Origin: Flavobacteriaceae bacterium
GTDB taxonomy: Bacteria > Bacteroidota > Bacteroidia > Flavobacteriales > Flavobacteriaceae
Direction of reading: 5' to 3'
NCBI GenBank assembly: GCA_024640565.1
Contig: JAHEET010000005.1
Location: forward strand, 124,001-188,000
Length of the DNA: 64,000 bases
Part shown: positions 39,608 to 49,012 of the stretch, piece after piece
How the letters are laid out: the number at the start of each line of letters is the position of its first letter
Position numbering within the stretch: position 1 is the stretch's first letter
Made by a program: the position numbers and the translations under genes
Notes under the pieces: generated by a model
Seen by the model: the letters and a program-made list of their open reading frames with translations, nothing else
What the model was told of the DNA's origin: nothing
Database searches by the model: none

Positions 39608-39610
39608 AAT

Positions 39611-40336
39611 CTAATATTTTATTGCTGTTAAAAATAACCCTTTTGCTGGAACGGATAGTCCGGCTTTACTTCTACTTTTACTTTCTATAATTTTCCTAAA
39701 ATCTTCTACAGATTTCTTTCCCGACCCAACTTCTAGCAAGGTTCCTACAATAGCTCTTACCATATTTCTCAAAAATCGGTTGGCAGAGATATGAAATGTT
39801 AATTCGTTTTCTTTTTCAATCCAAACGGCATGTGTAATATCGCAATCAAAGGTGTGCACGTCTGTTTTTACTTTTGAAAAAGATTCAAAATCTTGATATT
39901 CTAGCAATAGTTTTGCCGCTTCGTTCATCGCCTTTACATCAAACTTTTGAGAATGAATTTGCCATGAAAAATCTAAAGAAAAAGGATCTCTTCCCAAACA
40001 TATCCTATAGAGATAGCTTCTACTTAGAGCATGAAACCGAGCGTGCATTTCTTGATTTACTGAAAAAACTTTAGAAACAACAATATCTTCTGGCAAAATA
40101 GAATTTAATTTAAAAACAACATTTTCGTCCAATTTTTGGTCCACATCAAAGTGTGCAAACATTTGCGAGGCATGCACACCGGTATCGGTTCTTCCGGCAC
40201 CTACCACACTAATTTCTTCTTGTATCATAGTGCTTAATGCACTATTAACTTTTTGTTGTACAGATATTACGTCGGGTTGAATTTGCCAACCGTGATAGTT
40301 TTTTCCGTTGTAAGAAAGTTCTATAAAATATCTCAA
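39611..40336 (-). CDS. truA: tRNA pseudouridine(38-40) synthase
   Basis: IELSYNGKNYHGWQIQP, GAGRTDTGVHASQ, FLRNMVRAIVGTL. Confidence 0.96.
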   Translation of the reverse strand: MRYFIELSYNGKNYHGWQIQPDVISVQQKVNSALSTMIQEEISVVGAGRTDTGVHASQMFAHFDVDQKLDENVVFKLNSILPEDIVVSKVFSVNQEMHARFHALSRSYLYRICLGRDPFSLDFSWQIHSQKFDVKAMNEAAKLLLEYQDFESFSKVKTDVHTFDCDITHAVWIEKENELTFHISANRFLRNMVRAIVGTLLEVGSGKKSVEDFRKIIESKSRSKAGLSVPAKGLFLTAIKY

Positions 40337-40399
40337 TAATTGTCTTTTTTGAAGAACTCAAAATTACGAAATTTATTTTGTTATTAGTATTTTTGTACC

Positions 40400-40897
40400 G
40401 TGAAGAAAATCTTATTACTCTCCGATACGCATAGTTATATTGATGATCAAATATTAAAGTTTGTAAAACAAGCAGATGAAGTTTGGCACGCCGGTGATAT
40501 TGGCAATTTGGAGGTTACAGATGCAATAAAAGCAATCAAGCCTTTACGGGCAGTTTATGGAAATATTGATGCAGCAGATGCACGCGCAGAATTCCCTTTG
40601 GATAACCGTTTTGAACTTGAAAAAGTGCGCGTTTGGATTACGCATATTGGTGGGTATCCAAACAAATACAATCAAAGGATTCGGAAGGAAATAAGCGAAA
40701 ATACTCCTCAGATTTTTATTGCAGGACATTCTCATATTTTAAAAGTTCAATATGACAAAAAATTAAATCTTTTACTCTTAAACCCGGGTGCAGCTGGGAA
40801 TCATGGGTTTCACAAAATAAGAACAATGCTCCGATTTAATCTTGACAATGGAGCCATAAAAGCAATGGAAATTATAGAACTGGCAAATCGGGGTTAA
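40400..40897 (+). CDS. Metallophosphoesterase, YfcE/MJ0936-like (GTG start)
   Basis: LLLSDTHSYID, HAGDIGN, VYGNIDAAD, GHSH motifs. Confidence 0.92.
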   Translation: MKKILLLSDTHSYIDDQILKFVKQADEVWHAGDIGNLEVTDAIKAIKPLRAVYGNIDAADARAEFPLDNRFELEKVRVWITHIGGYPNKYNQRIRKEISENTPQIFIAGHSHILKVQYDKKLNLLLLNPGAAGNHGFHKIRTMLRFNLDNGAIKAMEIIELANRG

Positions 40898-41648
40898 GCA
40901 ATTTTGTTGTATTTAAAATAGGAAGGTTAATTTCAATTCTTGTTCCTCCACCTATTTCAGAGTCTATATTCATAATACCTTTTAGCATAAAAACTCGTGC
41001 CTCTATTTGATTGATTCCAATACCATCTTGGTTTCTCCTTTTTTCAGGATCAAACCCTTTCCCATCATCTGTAATAACAATCTTTAAAGTTGCGCTGTCT
41101 TCTTTTAATAAAATAACTGCATTTTGTGCCTCACTGTGCTTCATTACATTATTAATCAACTCTTGTACAATATTATATACTTTATTTTCAAAGGTCATGG
41201 AATAGCGATTGTCACTATCCAAGTCTGTATGAATTTTAATTTGAGAGTTCGAATACATTTCTGGAATGTCTTTAATCGCGAATGGAAGTCCAAACTTATG
41301 CAAGACAGAAGAGTGCAAAGTATGGGATAAATCTCGAACTTCCTTGGAAGCGAGTTCGACTATTTTCTGTGCTTTTAGAAGTTCGAGTGGAACTTTAGCT
41401 TTGTATTGATTTATGGAAGCTTGTATGTGTATGGATCCCGAAGATAAAAGAGCACTCACATTATCATGTAATGCAACAGCAACCAGTTTTCTATGCGCTT
41501 CTTTGCCATCTAAAGTAGCATCTAAAATTCTTAAATGTGATTCTGCTTTTAATTGTTTTATTTTTTCTTCTTGTTTAAGCTTAATCCGTAAAAGTTTTAC
41601 TTGTCTAAATTTATAGTACGTAACAATGAATAACAAAACAGCTATCAC
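40872..41648 (-). CDS. Histidine kinase (NarL-partner HisKA_3/HATPase_c), lacking an N-terminal sensor; GTG start assumed
   Basis: VALHDNVSALLSSG, NIVQELINNVMKHSEAQNAVI, ITDDGKGFDPEKRRNQDGIGINQIEARV; one TM. Confidence 0.8.
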   Translation of the reverse strand: MIAVLLFIVTYYKFRQVKLLRIKLKQEEKIKQLKAESHLRILDATLDGKEAHRKLVAVALHDNVSALLSSGSIHIQASINQYKAKVPLELLKAQKIVELASKEVRDLSHTLHSSVLHKFGLPFAIKDIPEMYSNSQIKIHTDLDSDNRYSMTFENKVYNIVQELINNVMKHSEAQNAVILLKEDSATLKIVITDDGKGFDPEKRRNQDGIGINQIEARVFMLKGIMNIDSEIGGGTRIEINLPILNTTKLLNPDLPVL

Positions 41649-42040
41649 ATAAGCTCCAAAACGAATCCAGCATTGTTTTTAACTTCTTGTTGCAACCGTT
41701 TTACTTCTTCTTGTTTGATCCCCAGTTCTTTTCCAAGCGCACCAAGTTGCAATACTTTTTTAACAATTTGCACATCGTCATAACTAGATAACAGAATTGT
41801 TTTATGAGGTATGTTCTTGCGTTTTAAATATTTTAAAACTTCGATACCGTCTATAACTGGCATACTTATGTCGAGAATTAAAACATCAATTTCATTCTTT
41901 GAGACCCAGTCAAGAAGTTCTTTTCCAGTAAGAGAATATCCATCTACTTCAAGACTGTCATCGGTTTTAATGAGTGCGATGATTCCTTCAATTAGTATCT
42001 TATGATCATCTGCAATATGAACTTTTATTTTATTTCCCAT
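41645..42040 (-). CDS. Response regulator receiver domain without output domain (truncated/chimeric)
   Basis: IADDHKILIEGIIALI, DVLILDISMPVIDGIEVLKYL, HKTILLSSYDD; then abruptly LGKELGIKQEEVKRLQQEVKNNAGFVLELM, no HTH. Confidence 0.8.
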   Translation of the reverse strand: MGNKIKVHIADDHKILIEGIIALIKTDDSLEVDGYSLTGKELLDWVSKNEIDVLILDISMPVIDGIEVLKYLKRKNIPHKTILLSSYDDVQIVKKVLQLGALGKELGIKQEEVKRLQQEVKNNAGFVLELM

Positions 42041-42082
42041 TATTTATGATACAATATTAGCGGCTTTATTTTGGTTCTACAA

Positions 42083-42146
42083 TCCCCATTTATAGGGATA
42101 TTTTGCATCTCACTGTTTTCAGGGATGCACTCCCTATTTTCAGGGA
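42083..42146. promoter_or_regulatory. Cluster of TCCC(T/C)-N6-(A/T)GGGA palindromes upstream of the two-component locus
   Basis: TCCCCATTTATAGGGA (42083-42098) and TCCCTATTTTCAGGGA (42131-42146), plus half-site TTTTCAGGGAT (42116-42126). Confidence 0.55.
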
Positions 42147-42237
42147 TATAGCTTCACTTAAGTGACTGTTTTTAAGGTGTTTAAAAATAATGAAAAAAAA
42201 TGATACTAAACATAGATTTATAATTTTTATCTATAGC

Positions 42238-42268
42238 AAAAAAAACCGAAGAAAGATCTTCGGTTTTA
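42238..42268. terminator. Intrinsic terminator
   Basis: AAAAAAACCGAAGA AAGA TCTTCGGTTTT. Confidence 0.75.
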
Positions 42269-42295
42269 GGTCGCACTAATATACTAATTATTCGA

Positions 42296-42727
42296 TTATC
42301 GCAATCTATCTACAGATTTGACAAGATCTTCATCCTTTTGTATAGCCTTATTTGCAAAAACAACAAATACGATTGCTATAATCGGGAGAAACATCCCAAT
42401 ACCCTTCTCTGAAATTTTCATTTCTCCAGGTAAAGTTAGAGATACATATATTAATAATCCTAATAATAAAAGGTTTATCAAAATTGAAATTCTTCCAAGT
42501 ACAAATTGGAGCTGTCTTCTTTTGTAGAAGAAAATAGCGACACAAGTACTGAAAGCGGAAAGTAAAAATAATAAAGAAATTCCATTTAACAATAAAGAAT
42601 CTTCTTTAAAAAGATCGATAACAAAAGTGGTGTGTTTTGGAGTGCTCCACAAATTGAATACAAAAATAAACCCTCCAGAAATGGCGGTTGCGAGCAGTAA
42701 ATAGATGGACTGTATTCTTTGTATCAT
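42296..42727 (-). CDS. DUF4293-like membrane protein
   Basis: MIQRIQSIYLLLATAISGGFIF..., four TM segments, VFANKAIQKDEDLVKSVDRLR tail. Confidence 0.85.
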   Translation of the reverse strand: MIQRIQSIYLLLATAISGGFIFVFNLWSTPKHTTFVIDLFKEDSLLLNGISLLFLLSAFSTCVAIFFYKRRQLQFVLGRISILINLLLLGLLIYVSLTLPGEMKISEKGIGMFLPIIAIVFVVFANKAIQKDEDLVKSVDRLR

Positions 42728-42798
42728 AGGAACTTATCGAGTAACAAAAGTATCGTTTTCTTTTTTAAAAAGAAAGTCAAAAACTAAAAAAAAAATCC

Positions 42799-42806
42799 TA
42801 TATTTG
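42799..42806 (+). promoter_or_regulatory. Putative -7 box for rho
   Basis: TATATTTG about 113 nt upstream of the start, implying a leader of roughly 105 nt. Confidence 0.5.
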
Positions 42807-42918
42807 TTACAACAAACCCCATCACTCTATTGTATAGCACCATATACAATACTTCAAAAATCAAATAATCTTACAGATTTCCTTTAATGGAATATAAATT
42901 AACATAACAACTATATCA

Positions 42919-44631
42919 ATGTTCGAAATTTCTGAACTGAAAGCAAAAACACTTGCCGATTTACAAGTAATTGCCAAATCTATTGGACTGTCTAAAACAA
43001 GTCAACTAAAAAAATTAGATTTAGTATATCAAATTTTAGACACACAAGCAGCCAACCCTGTAAAGGTTGTTGCGCCAAACAAGACCAATGACCAGGGAGT
43101 AAAGCTGCCAAAGCCAAAGCGAAAAAGGGTCACAAAAAGCCCTGAAAACACTTCAAATCCTTCCGTAACAAAAACAGTTGAGGGCAATGTACCTCAAGCA
43201 AAGAAGGTACATCGGGTTGAAAAAACAGAAAGTGCTGTCCCTGAGAGAAGTGGAGTTCCCGAAGAAAAGGTGGCTGCGATAAAGGATCATGACACGGAGA
43301 AAGAAGTAACAAAAACACCTCATAAGCCACAACATCCTAAAAAGAATCAGCAACACACAAAGGGCACACCACCAAGGCAAGCACATCCAAAAAACCAACA
43401 AAACAACGCCCCACAAAACAATAAAAACAAACACAAAGAAAATTCGAGAGACAAAAATCAGGCAGTCAGTAAAGGCAATCGATCTAACAATCGATATAAA
43501 GATCCAGATTTTGAATTTGATGGAATTATAGAGAGTGAAGGTGTTTTAGAAATGATGCCCGATGGGTATGGTTTTTTACGTTCTTCTGATTACAATTATT
43601 TGTCGTCTCCGGATGATATTTATGTCTCACAATCGCAAATCAAATTATTTGGAATAAAAACGGGAGATACCGTTCGAGGGAATGTTCGCCCGCCAAAAGA
43701 AGGTGAAAAATACTTTCCTTTGATTCGAGTTTCAAAAATAAACGGTCTCAATCCAAACATTGTTAGAGATCGAGTTTCTTTTGAACACTTAACGCCACTT
43801 TTTCCACAAGAAAAATTCAACCTTGCAGAGAAAGGGAGTTCATTGTCAACTAGAATCATTGATTTATTCTCTCCATTAGGAAAAGGGCAACGAGGGATGA
43901 TTGTTGCACAACCCAAAACGGGAAAAACCATGCTTTTGAAGGATGTTGCCAATGCCATTGCAGCCAACCATCCAGAAGTTTATCAAATTGTACTGCTTAT
44001 TGATGAGCGTCCAGAAGAAGTTACAGACATGAAACGAAATGTTCGTGGAGAGGTTGTTGCTTCTACTTTTGATGAGCCTGCAGACAAACACGTGAAAGTA
44101 GCCAATATTGTTTTAGAGAAAGCAAAACGATTGGTAGAATGTGGACATGATGTTGTAATTTTATTAGATTCAATAACTCGATTGGCAAGAGCCTACAACA
44201 CGGTAGCTCCTGCCTCTGGAAAAATACTTTCTGGAGGAATTGATGCAAATGCTTTGCACAAACCAAAACGTTTCTTTGGAGCTGCTAGAAATATTGAAAA
44301 TGGAGGTTCTTTGACAATTATTGCAACGGCACTTACAGAAACTGGTTCTAAAATGGATGAAGTTATCTTTGAAGAATTTAAAGGTACTGGAAACATGGAA
44401 TTACAATTAGACAGAAATATTTCGAATCGTAGAATCTATCCTGCAATCGACCTAATTAAATCTTCTACTCGTAGAGATGATTTATTACTGGATGCCAAAA
44501 CGGTTCAAAGAATGTGGGTATTGCGAAAATATCTCGCTGACATGAACCCTGTTGAAGCCATGGAGTTTATCAACGAAAGAATTAAGTTCTCAAAAAATAA
44601 TGATGAGTTTTTAATCTCTATGAATGGTTAA
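42919..44631 (+). CDS. rho: Transcription termination factor Rho with extended disordered N-terminal insertion
   Basis: [62 protein letters not shown]-rich insert at about residues 55-195. Confidence 0.97.
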   Translation: MFEISELKAKTLADLQVIAKSIGLSKTSQLKKLDLVYQILDTQAANPVKVVAPNKTNDQGVKLPKPKRKRVTKSPENTSNPSVTKTVEGNVPQAKKVHRVEKTESAVPERSGVPEEKVAAIKDHDTEKEVTKTPHKPQHPKKNQQHTKGTPPRQAHPKNQQNNAPQNNKNKHKENSRDKNQAVSKGNRSNNRYKDPDFEFDGIIESEGVLEMMPDGYGFLRSSDYNYLSSPDDIYVSQSQIKLFGIKTGDTVRGNVRPPKEGEKYFPLIRVSKINGLNPNIVRDRVSFEHLTPLFPQEKFNLAEKGSSLSTRIIDLFSPLGKGQRGMIVAQPKTGKTMLLKDVANAIAANHPEVYQIVLLIDERPEEVTDMKRNVRGEVVASTFDEPADKHVKVANIVLEKAKRLVECGHDVVILLDSITRLARAYNTVAPASGKILSGGIDANALHKPKRFFGAARNIENGGSLTIIATALTETGSKMDEVIFEEFKGTGNMELQLDRNISNRRIYPAIDLIKSSTRRDDLLLDAKTVQRMWVLRKYLADMNPVEAMEFINERIKFSKNNDEFLISMNG

Positions 44632-44653
44632 TTCATAGCGTTCATCAAAGCAC

Positions 44654-44688
44654 AAAAAAATCCCGCTCAAATTGAGCGGGATTTTTTT
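44654..44688. terminator. Intrinsic bidirectional terminator
   Basis: AAAAAAATCCCGCTCAAATTGAGCGGGATTTTTTT. Confidence 0.92.
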
Positions 44689-44706
44689 GTGTGATATAGT
44701 ATTCGT

Positions 44707-46800
44707 TTATTGGTTTGCACCATACAAAGCGCTTCCTCTATTATCGTTAATGGTGGCAGCACTTTTTAAGGCTTCATACATCTTAAAAGTTTGCCTTTTT
44801 CTTGCGTCGGCAATTCTTTTTCTTTCAGCATCATAATTTGGTAAGGCTGTTGGCAATTCTTTCTTGGTAACAACAAAGGCATATACTCCTTTACTTCCTA
44901 CTACCTTGGTATACAATTTGTCTTTACCTGCATAAAACATAGCACCTACTACTTTAGGTTCCGCTCCTGCTCCTGAAAGCGTTGTACTTTTTAAACTTAT
45001 ATTGCTAGCGTTTCTCACGGATGTTTTGTTTGCATTTGCAATTTCAGCTAAAGAAGATCCCGTCATTTTCGCAGACAGTAACGTTGCTTTCTTTTCTTTC
45101 AATAAAATAGCACGCACTTTGGACGCTTCCTTAGCAACTGGCGCAGTTCCTTTTTTGGTTTTTGCCGTAATGAAAACAACTACATGACCATTTTCTGTAT
45201 CAAAACGTTGAAAATCTCCTACTTCTACATCTCCAAAAGCCCAAGAAACGATGCCTCTTTCTTTTCCAAGACCTGGCACGCTTTCATCTAAAACCTTCAC
45301 TCCAATGGCTGGTCTGGCAGTATAGTTATTTGCTTTTGCAACGTCATAGAAATTGCCATTTTTTGAAACTTCCAATGCAAATTTCTCTGCATTTTCAAAC
45401 ATTACATTTTCTGTAGCTTCCGAAGGCACAATCTTTTTTGCAATGGTTGCTAATTTCATTGCGCTTTGCTTGTTCTTTTGCGCATCCACTCGAATGATGT
45501 GAAAACCAAAAGGAGTTTTTACTACACCAACAGAACCTACTTTTTTGGCAAAGGTAAAATCACGAAATGCAGGAGTCATTCTTGCATAGTTAAAGTAACC
45601 TAAATCACCTCCTTTTTCAGCATTTGCTTTGTCTGATGAAAATTGTTTGGCCAAAGTTTTGAATTTTCGTTTGCTTCTTTTAACAACTGCTAAAATACTA
45701 TCGGCTAATTTCTCGGCCTGTGCTTCTGTTCTTGTAATGTCTGGTGTAGCTCTTTGCGATCCAACAAAAGGAATTAAAATATGACTTGCTTTTACAGAAT
45801 CTGGCATTTGTACCACCTCAGTAATTTTTGTCATTTTAAAATATCCGCTTTCTTTATAAGGTCCAAAAACATCCCCTTCTTTTCCATCAAAAATGGTCGC
45901 TGCAACTTCTACAGGAACTTGATTTTTAAATTTAAAGATCTCATCTAAGTCCAAATCTGAATCGTTGTCTAATAAGAATGCAACGTTATTTGTTGTTGTT
46001 TTAAACTCTTCTTTTAACGAACTTAGCTCACTTTTGATTGCTTCTTGGTCTTCTGCAGTCGCTTTTGTATCAAATTTCACATAAGATAAATCTCTTGAAG
46101 CTTCTACTTGGAAGTCTTTTTCGTGATCGTTGATAAAGGAAGCAATTTCACTGGTAGAAACCTTTACAAGGCTGTCTGCCAATGAAGTGAATGGAAGATA
46201 CACGAATTGTGCATTCAATTTTGTGTTGTTGTTTAGGTAATTGTTTTCTCCTTCTTTTAAGGAAGCACCCAAGCCAGCTGTTACTAAGTTGTTGTAGGTA
46301 TTTCTTTCAGAATTATCTTTAATTTGCTTGATGTAGTTGTTCCAAGCATTGGACAATTGTGTGTTATTGGTTTCAATATCTTTTAAGAATTGTTTTACTT
46401 TGGATTCGTCGAAAATACCTGCTTCATTTAAAAACTCAGGGTTTCCTTGCACGGATTGTGAATTCAACACTTCCATCCAAACATCGTTTTCGCCAACAAC
46501 TATCCCAGCTTTTTCTAATTGAGCTTGGTATATTTTTTTACGAACAATATTATCCCAAACTGTTTTTGTAGCCTGTATATCAGAGACACTACTTCCTGTT
46601 TGTGTTTTATAGGCTTCCAATGCCGTTGTAAATTCTTGTCGAGAAATTACGTCGCCATCTACTTCTCCTATTTCATTTACTTTGCTAGAATTGAATAAGT
46701 CTCCTAAGGTAGAAGGGTCTAATACAAATGCAAAAAGTGCCAAACCAATTATGATGATTAAGAACATTGAACGTTCTCTAATTTTTGATAAAACTGCCAT
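44707..46800 (-). CDS. SurA_N/PpiD-type peptidylprolyl isomerase
   Basis: MAVLSKIRERSMFLIIIIGLALFAFVLDP, parvulin VKASHILIPF...DKANAEKGGDLGYFNYARMTPAFRDFTF. Confidence 0.93.
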   Translation of the reverse strand: MAVLSKIRERSMFLIIIIGLALFAFVLDPSTLGDLFNSSKVNEIGEVDGDVISRQEFTTALEAYKTQTGSSVSDIQATKTVWDNIVRKKIYQAQLEKAGIVVGENDVWMEVLNSQSVQGNPEFLNEAGIFDESKVKQFLKDIETNNTQLSNAWNNYIKQIKDNSERNTYNNLVTAGLGASLKEGENNYLNNNTKLNAQFVYLPFTSLADSLVKVSTSEIASFINDHEKDFQVEASRDLSYVKFDTKATAEDQEAIKSELSSLKEEFKTTTNNVAFLLDNDSDLDLDEIFKFKNQVPVEVAATIFDGKEGDVFGPYKESGYFKMTKITEVVQMPDSVKASHILIPFVGSQRATPDITRTEAQAEKLADSILAVVKRSKRKFKTLAKQFSSDKANAEKGGDLGYFNYARMTPAFRDFTFAKKVGSVGVVKTPFGFHIIRVDAQKNKQSAMKLATIAKKIVPSEATENVMFENAEKFALEVSKNGNFYDVAKANNYTARPAIGVKVLDESVPGLGKERGIVSWAFGDVEVGDFQRFDTENGHVVVFITAKTKKGTAPVAKEASKVRAILLKEKKATLLSAKMTGSSLAEIANANKTSVRNASNISLKSTTLSGAGAEPKVVGAMFYAGKDKLYTKVVGSKGVYAFVVTKKELPTALPNYDAERKRIADARKRQTFKMYEALKSAATINDNRGSALYGANQ

Positions 46801-46919
46801 ACGTAATTTATTTATTTTTCTGGAGGCGAATATACGATTTGGGTTTTAATGTTGCAACCGAATTCCTACTTATTAATCGCCAATAAAGATTTATTTAAGG
46901 TGGGGATCTTGAGAAAAAA

Positions 46920-48185
46920 TTAGTCTTCTTTGTCTACGACTTGCAGGCGAATCTCTTCTATTTTGGAAGCACTTACTTCTAAAATTTCGAATTCAAAATT
47001 ATCGATGACCACAATTTCATTTTGTTCTGGAATGTTTTCGGTTGCGTTAATAATAAAGCCGCCAAGGGTTTCATAGGCTTCTTCTTTTGGAATGTTTAGA
47101 TCGTAACTTTCATTTAAATAATCGACCTCTAAACGTGCCGAAAAATGAAATGTATTTTCCGAAAGTTGTTCTTCTGTAAACTCTTGTGAATCGTGTTCAT
47201 CTTCAATTTCACCAAACAACTCTTCTACAATATCTTCCACTGTAATAATTCCAGAAGTGCCGCCATATTCGTCGATTACCACAGCCACACTCTTTCTTTT
47301 TTTCATTAAACTGTTTAGAATGTCATTGATCATCATCGATTCTGGAACAAATTCTACAGGCAATAAAATTGCTTTTATGGTCTTTGGCTTTTTAAAAAGT
47401 TCGAAGGCACTCACATAGCCCACTACATCGTCTAAAGAACTATTGTATATTAAAATTTTAGAATGCCCCGTTTCAATCAAACGCTGTTTTAAATTGGCTA
47501 CCTTATCATGAATTTCCAAAGCAACAATCTCGGTCCGAGGCACCATGATCTCTCTTGCTTTTAAATTTTGAAATTCCAATGCATTTTGAAAAATTTGAAT
47601 TTCAGAATCCATTTCTTCCCTTTCGTTTCTCACTTCCAGTTGCTCGGTAATGTAGTTACCTAATTCTTGTTTACTAAATTCAGTTTGTTGTTTGTCTGGA
47701 TTTAACTTGAATAAAACACGAAGAAAAAAATCTGAAATTAGCGTAATAAATTCTGAAAAAACATGAAATAGATGGTAGAAAAGATAGGCAGGAACAGCAA
47801 AGATTCGCATGACCTCATTGGAATAAATTCTAAAAATTGCTTTGGGTAAAAACTCTGCAGTAACTAAAATTATTAATGTAGATATAATCGTTTGAACCAA
47901 TAAACTCGAGAATTCATTCAAATAATTTTCTGGGAGCAGCGTTACCAGTACTTGGCCCATATAATAACTATAAATGACCAATGATATGTTGTTTCCCACC
48001 AACATTGTGGTGATAAATTTTGACGACTTCTGAGTGATTTTATTTAAAATCTTAGAAATAAACCCAGCTCTTTTTTTCTCTAATTCGATGTGTAACTTGT
48101 TTGCAGACACAAAAGCAATTTCCATGCCCGAGAAAAATGCTGAGAGCACAATTGAAATGACAATAATAACGATTTCCATTTCCAT
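46920..48185 (-). CDS. CNNM/CorC hemolysin family protein (DUF21-CBS-CorC_HlyC)
   Basis: IVLSAFFSGMEIAFVSANKL; REIMVPRTEIVALE; VVIDEYGGTSGIITVEDIVEELFGEIEDEHD. Confidence 0.93.
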   Translation of the reverse strand: MEMEIVIIVISIVLSAFFSGMEIAFVSANKLHIELEKKRAGFISKILNKITQKSSKFITTMLVGNNISLVIYSYYMGQVLVTLLPENYLNEFSSLLVQTIISTLIILVTAEFLPKAIFRIYSNEVMRIFAVPAYLFYHLFHVFSEFITLISDFFLRVLFKLNPDKQQTEFSKQELGNYITEQLEVRNEREEMDSEIQIFQNALEFQNLKAREIMVPRTEIVALEIHDKVANLKQRLIETGHSKILIYNSSLDDVVGYVSAFELFKKPKTIKAILLPVEFVPESMMINDILNSLMKKRKSVAVVIDEYGGTSGIITVEDIVEELFGEIEDEHDSQEFTEEQLSENTFHFSARLEVDYLNESYDLNIPKEEAYETLGGFIINATENIPEQNEIVVIDNFEFEILEVSASKIEEIRLQVVDKED

Positions 48186-48202
48186 AAAGGAGCGTGTCTT
48201 AA

Positions 48203-48406
48203 CTAGTTGTTGGTGTTGTTTCTTTTTTCGATCTTTTTTCGAAAACGTCTTTTAAGTAAAAAAACGAAGGTAATAAAAACTGAGAAACCAATAAGTATCA
48301 TTGCTTTACCACTCTCAGACCCCAAGGCAAACAATCCCTCTACCAAGCAGATTGCAGCGAGTACTAGATATCCATATTGAAAAAACTTCCACATTGTATT
48401 CATCAT
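48203..48406 (-). CDS. Small membrane protein (67 aa)
   Basis: Two predicted TM segments; between lptC-like and CNNM genes, same strand. Confidence 0.7.
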   Translation of the reverse strand: MMNTMWKFFQYGYLVLAAICLVEGLFALGSESGKAMILIGFSVFITFVFLLKRRFRKKIEKRNNTNN

Positions 48407-49012
48407 TTATTCTTCGTTTGTTTCTATATCTCCGATGACATTTTTTGCCAAATGCTTACTCAAATCTTCTTTGCATTCAAAGCCAACTCCCTTTACAATA
48501 CTGGTTGGTGTTGTAAGTACAAAAGCTTTTTCTGAGTAAAAATAGGCCGTTTTTTGATCCCACAGCAGCCGTTCTGTTTCCAATCTCGATTTTTCTGTGT
48601 GATTGACTACGACTACATTTCCTCTGATTTCTGAAACCTGTGTTTTGGAATAGGATCGCGCATAATCTCCTGTGATTGTTACAGAATCATTACTTTTTTT
48701 ACTGAAATTTACAATTTTTATTCCAATTGGAAACTCATTATAAGGATGGTTTTTTCGATTGGTAAAATCATGTAAAAGCGGTGTCATTAGTTTTGAGGTA
48801 ACCCTACCAGAATCTTTATACACATGGTACGCATCTTTTGCAACTCCAATGGGTAAATTTTTATCCGCCAAAAAATCACGTACTTTTTTGGAATCGTTTG
48901 TGCATGAAAAAAGCATTCCAATTGTTAAGACAACAGGAATGCTTTTTTGTATTATTTTCGTTGTAAACACCACAATTATTTGGGTACACTTACAGATTCT
49001 CCGATCCAACAT
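48407..49012 (-). CDS. lptC: LPS export ABC transporter periplasmic protein LptC-like (lipoprotein)
   Basis: TIGMLFSCTND lipobox; VTITGDYARSYSKTQVSEIRGNVVVVNHTEKSRLETERLLWDQKTAYFYSEKAFVLTTPTSIVKGVGFECKEDL. Confidence 0.88.
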   Translation of the reverse strand: MLDRRICKCTQIIVVFTTKIIQKSIPVVLTIGMLFSCTNDSKKVRDFLADKNLPIGVAKDAYHVYKDSGRVTSKLMTPLLHDFTNRKNHPYNEFPIGIKIVNFSKKSNDSVTITGDYARSYSKTQVSEIRGNVVVVNHTEKSRLETERLLWDQKTAYFYSEKAFVLTTPTSIVKGVGFECKEDLSKHLAKNVIGDIETNEE

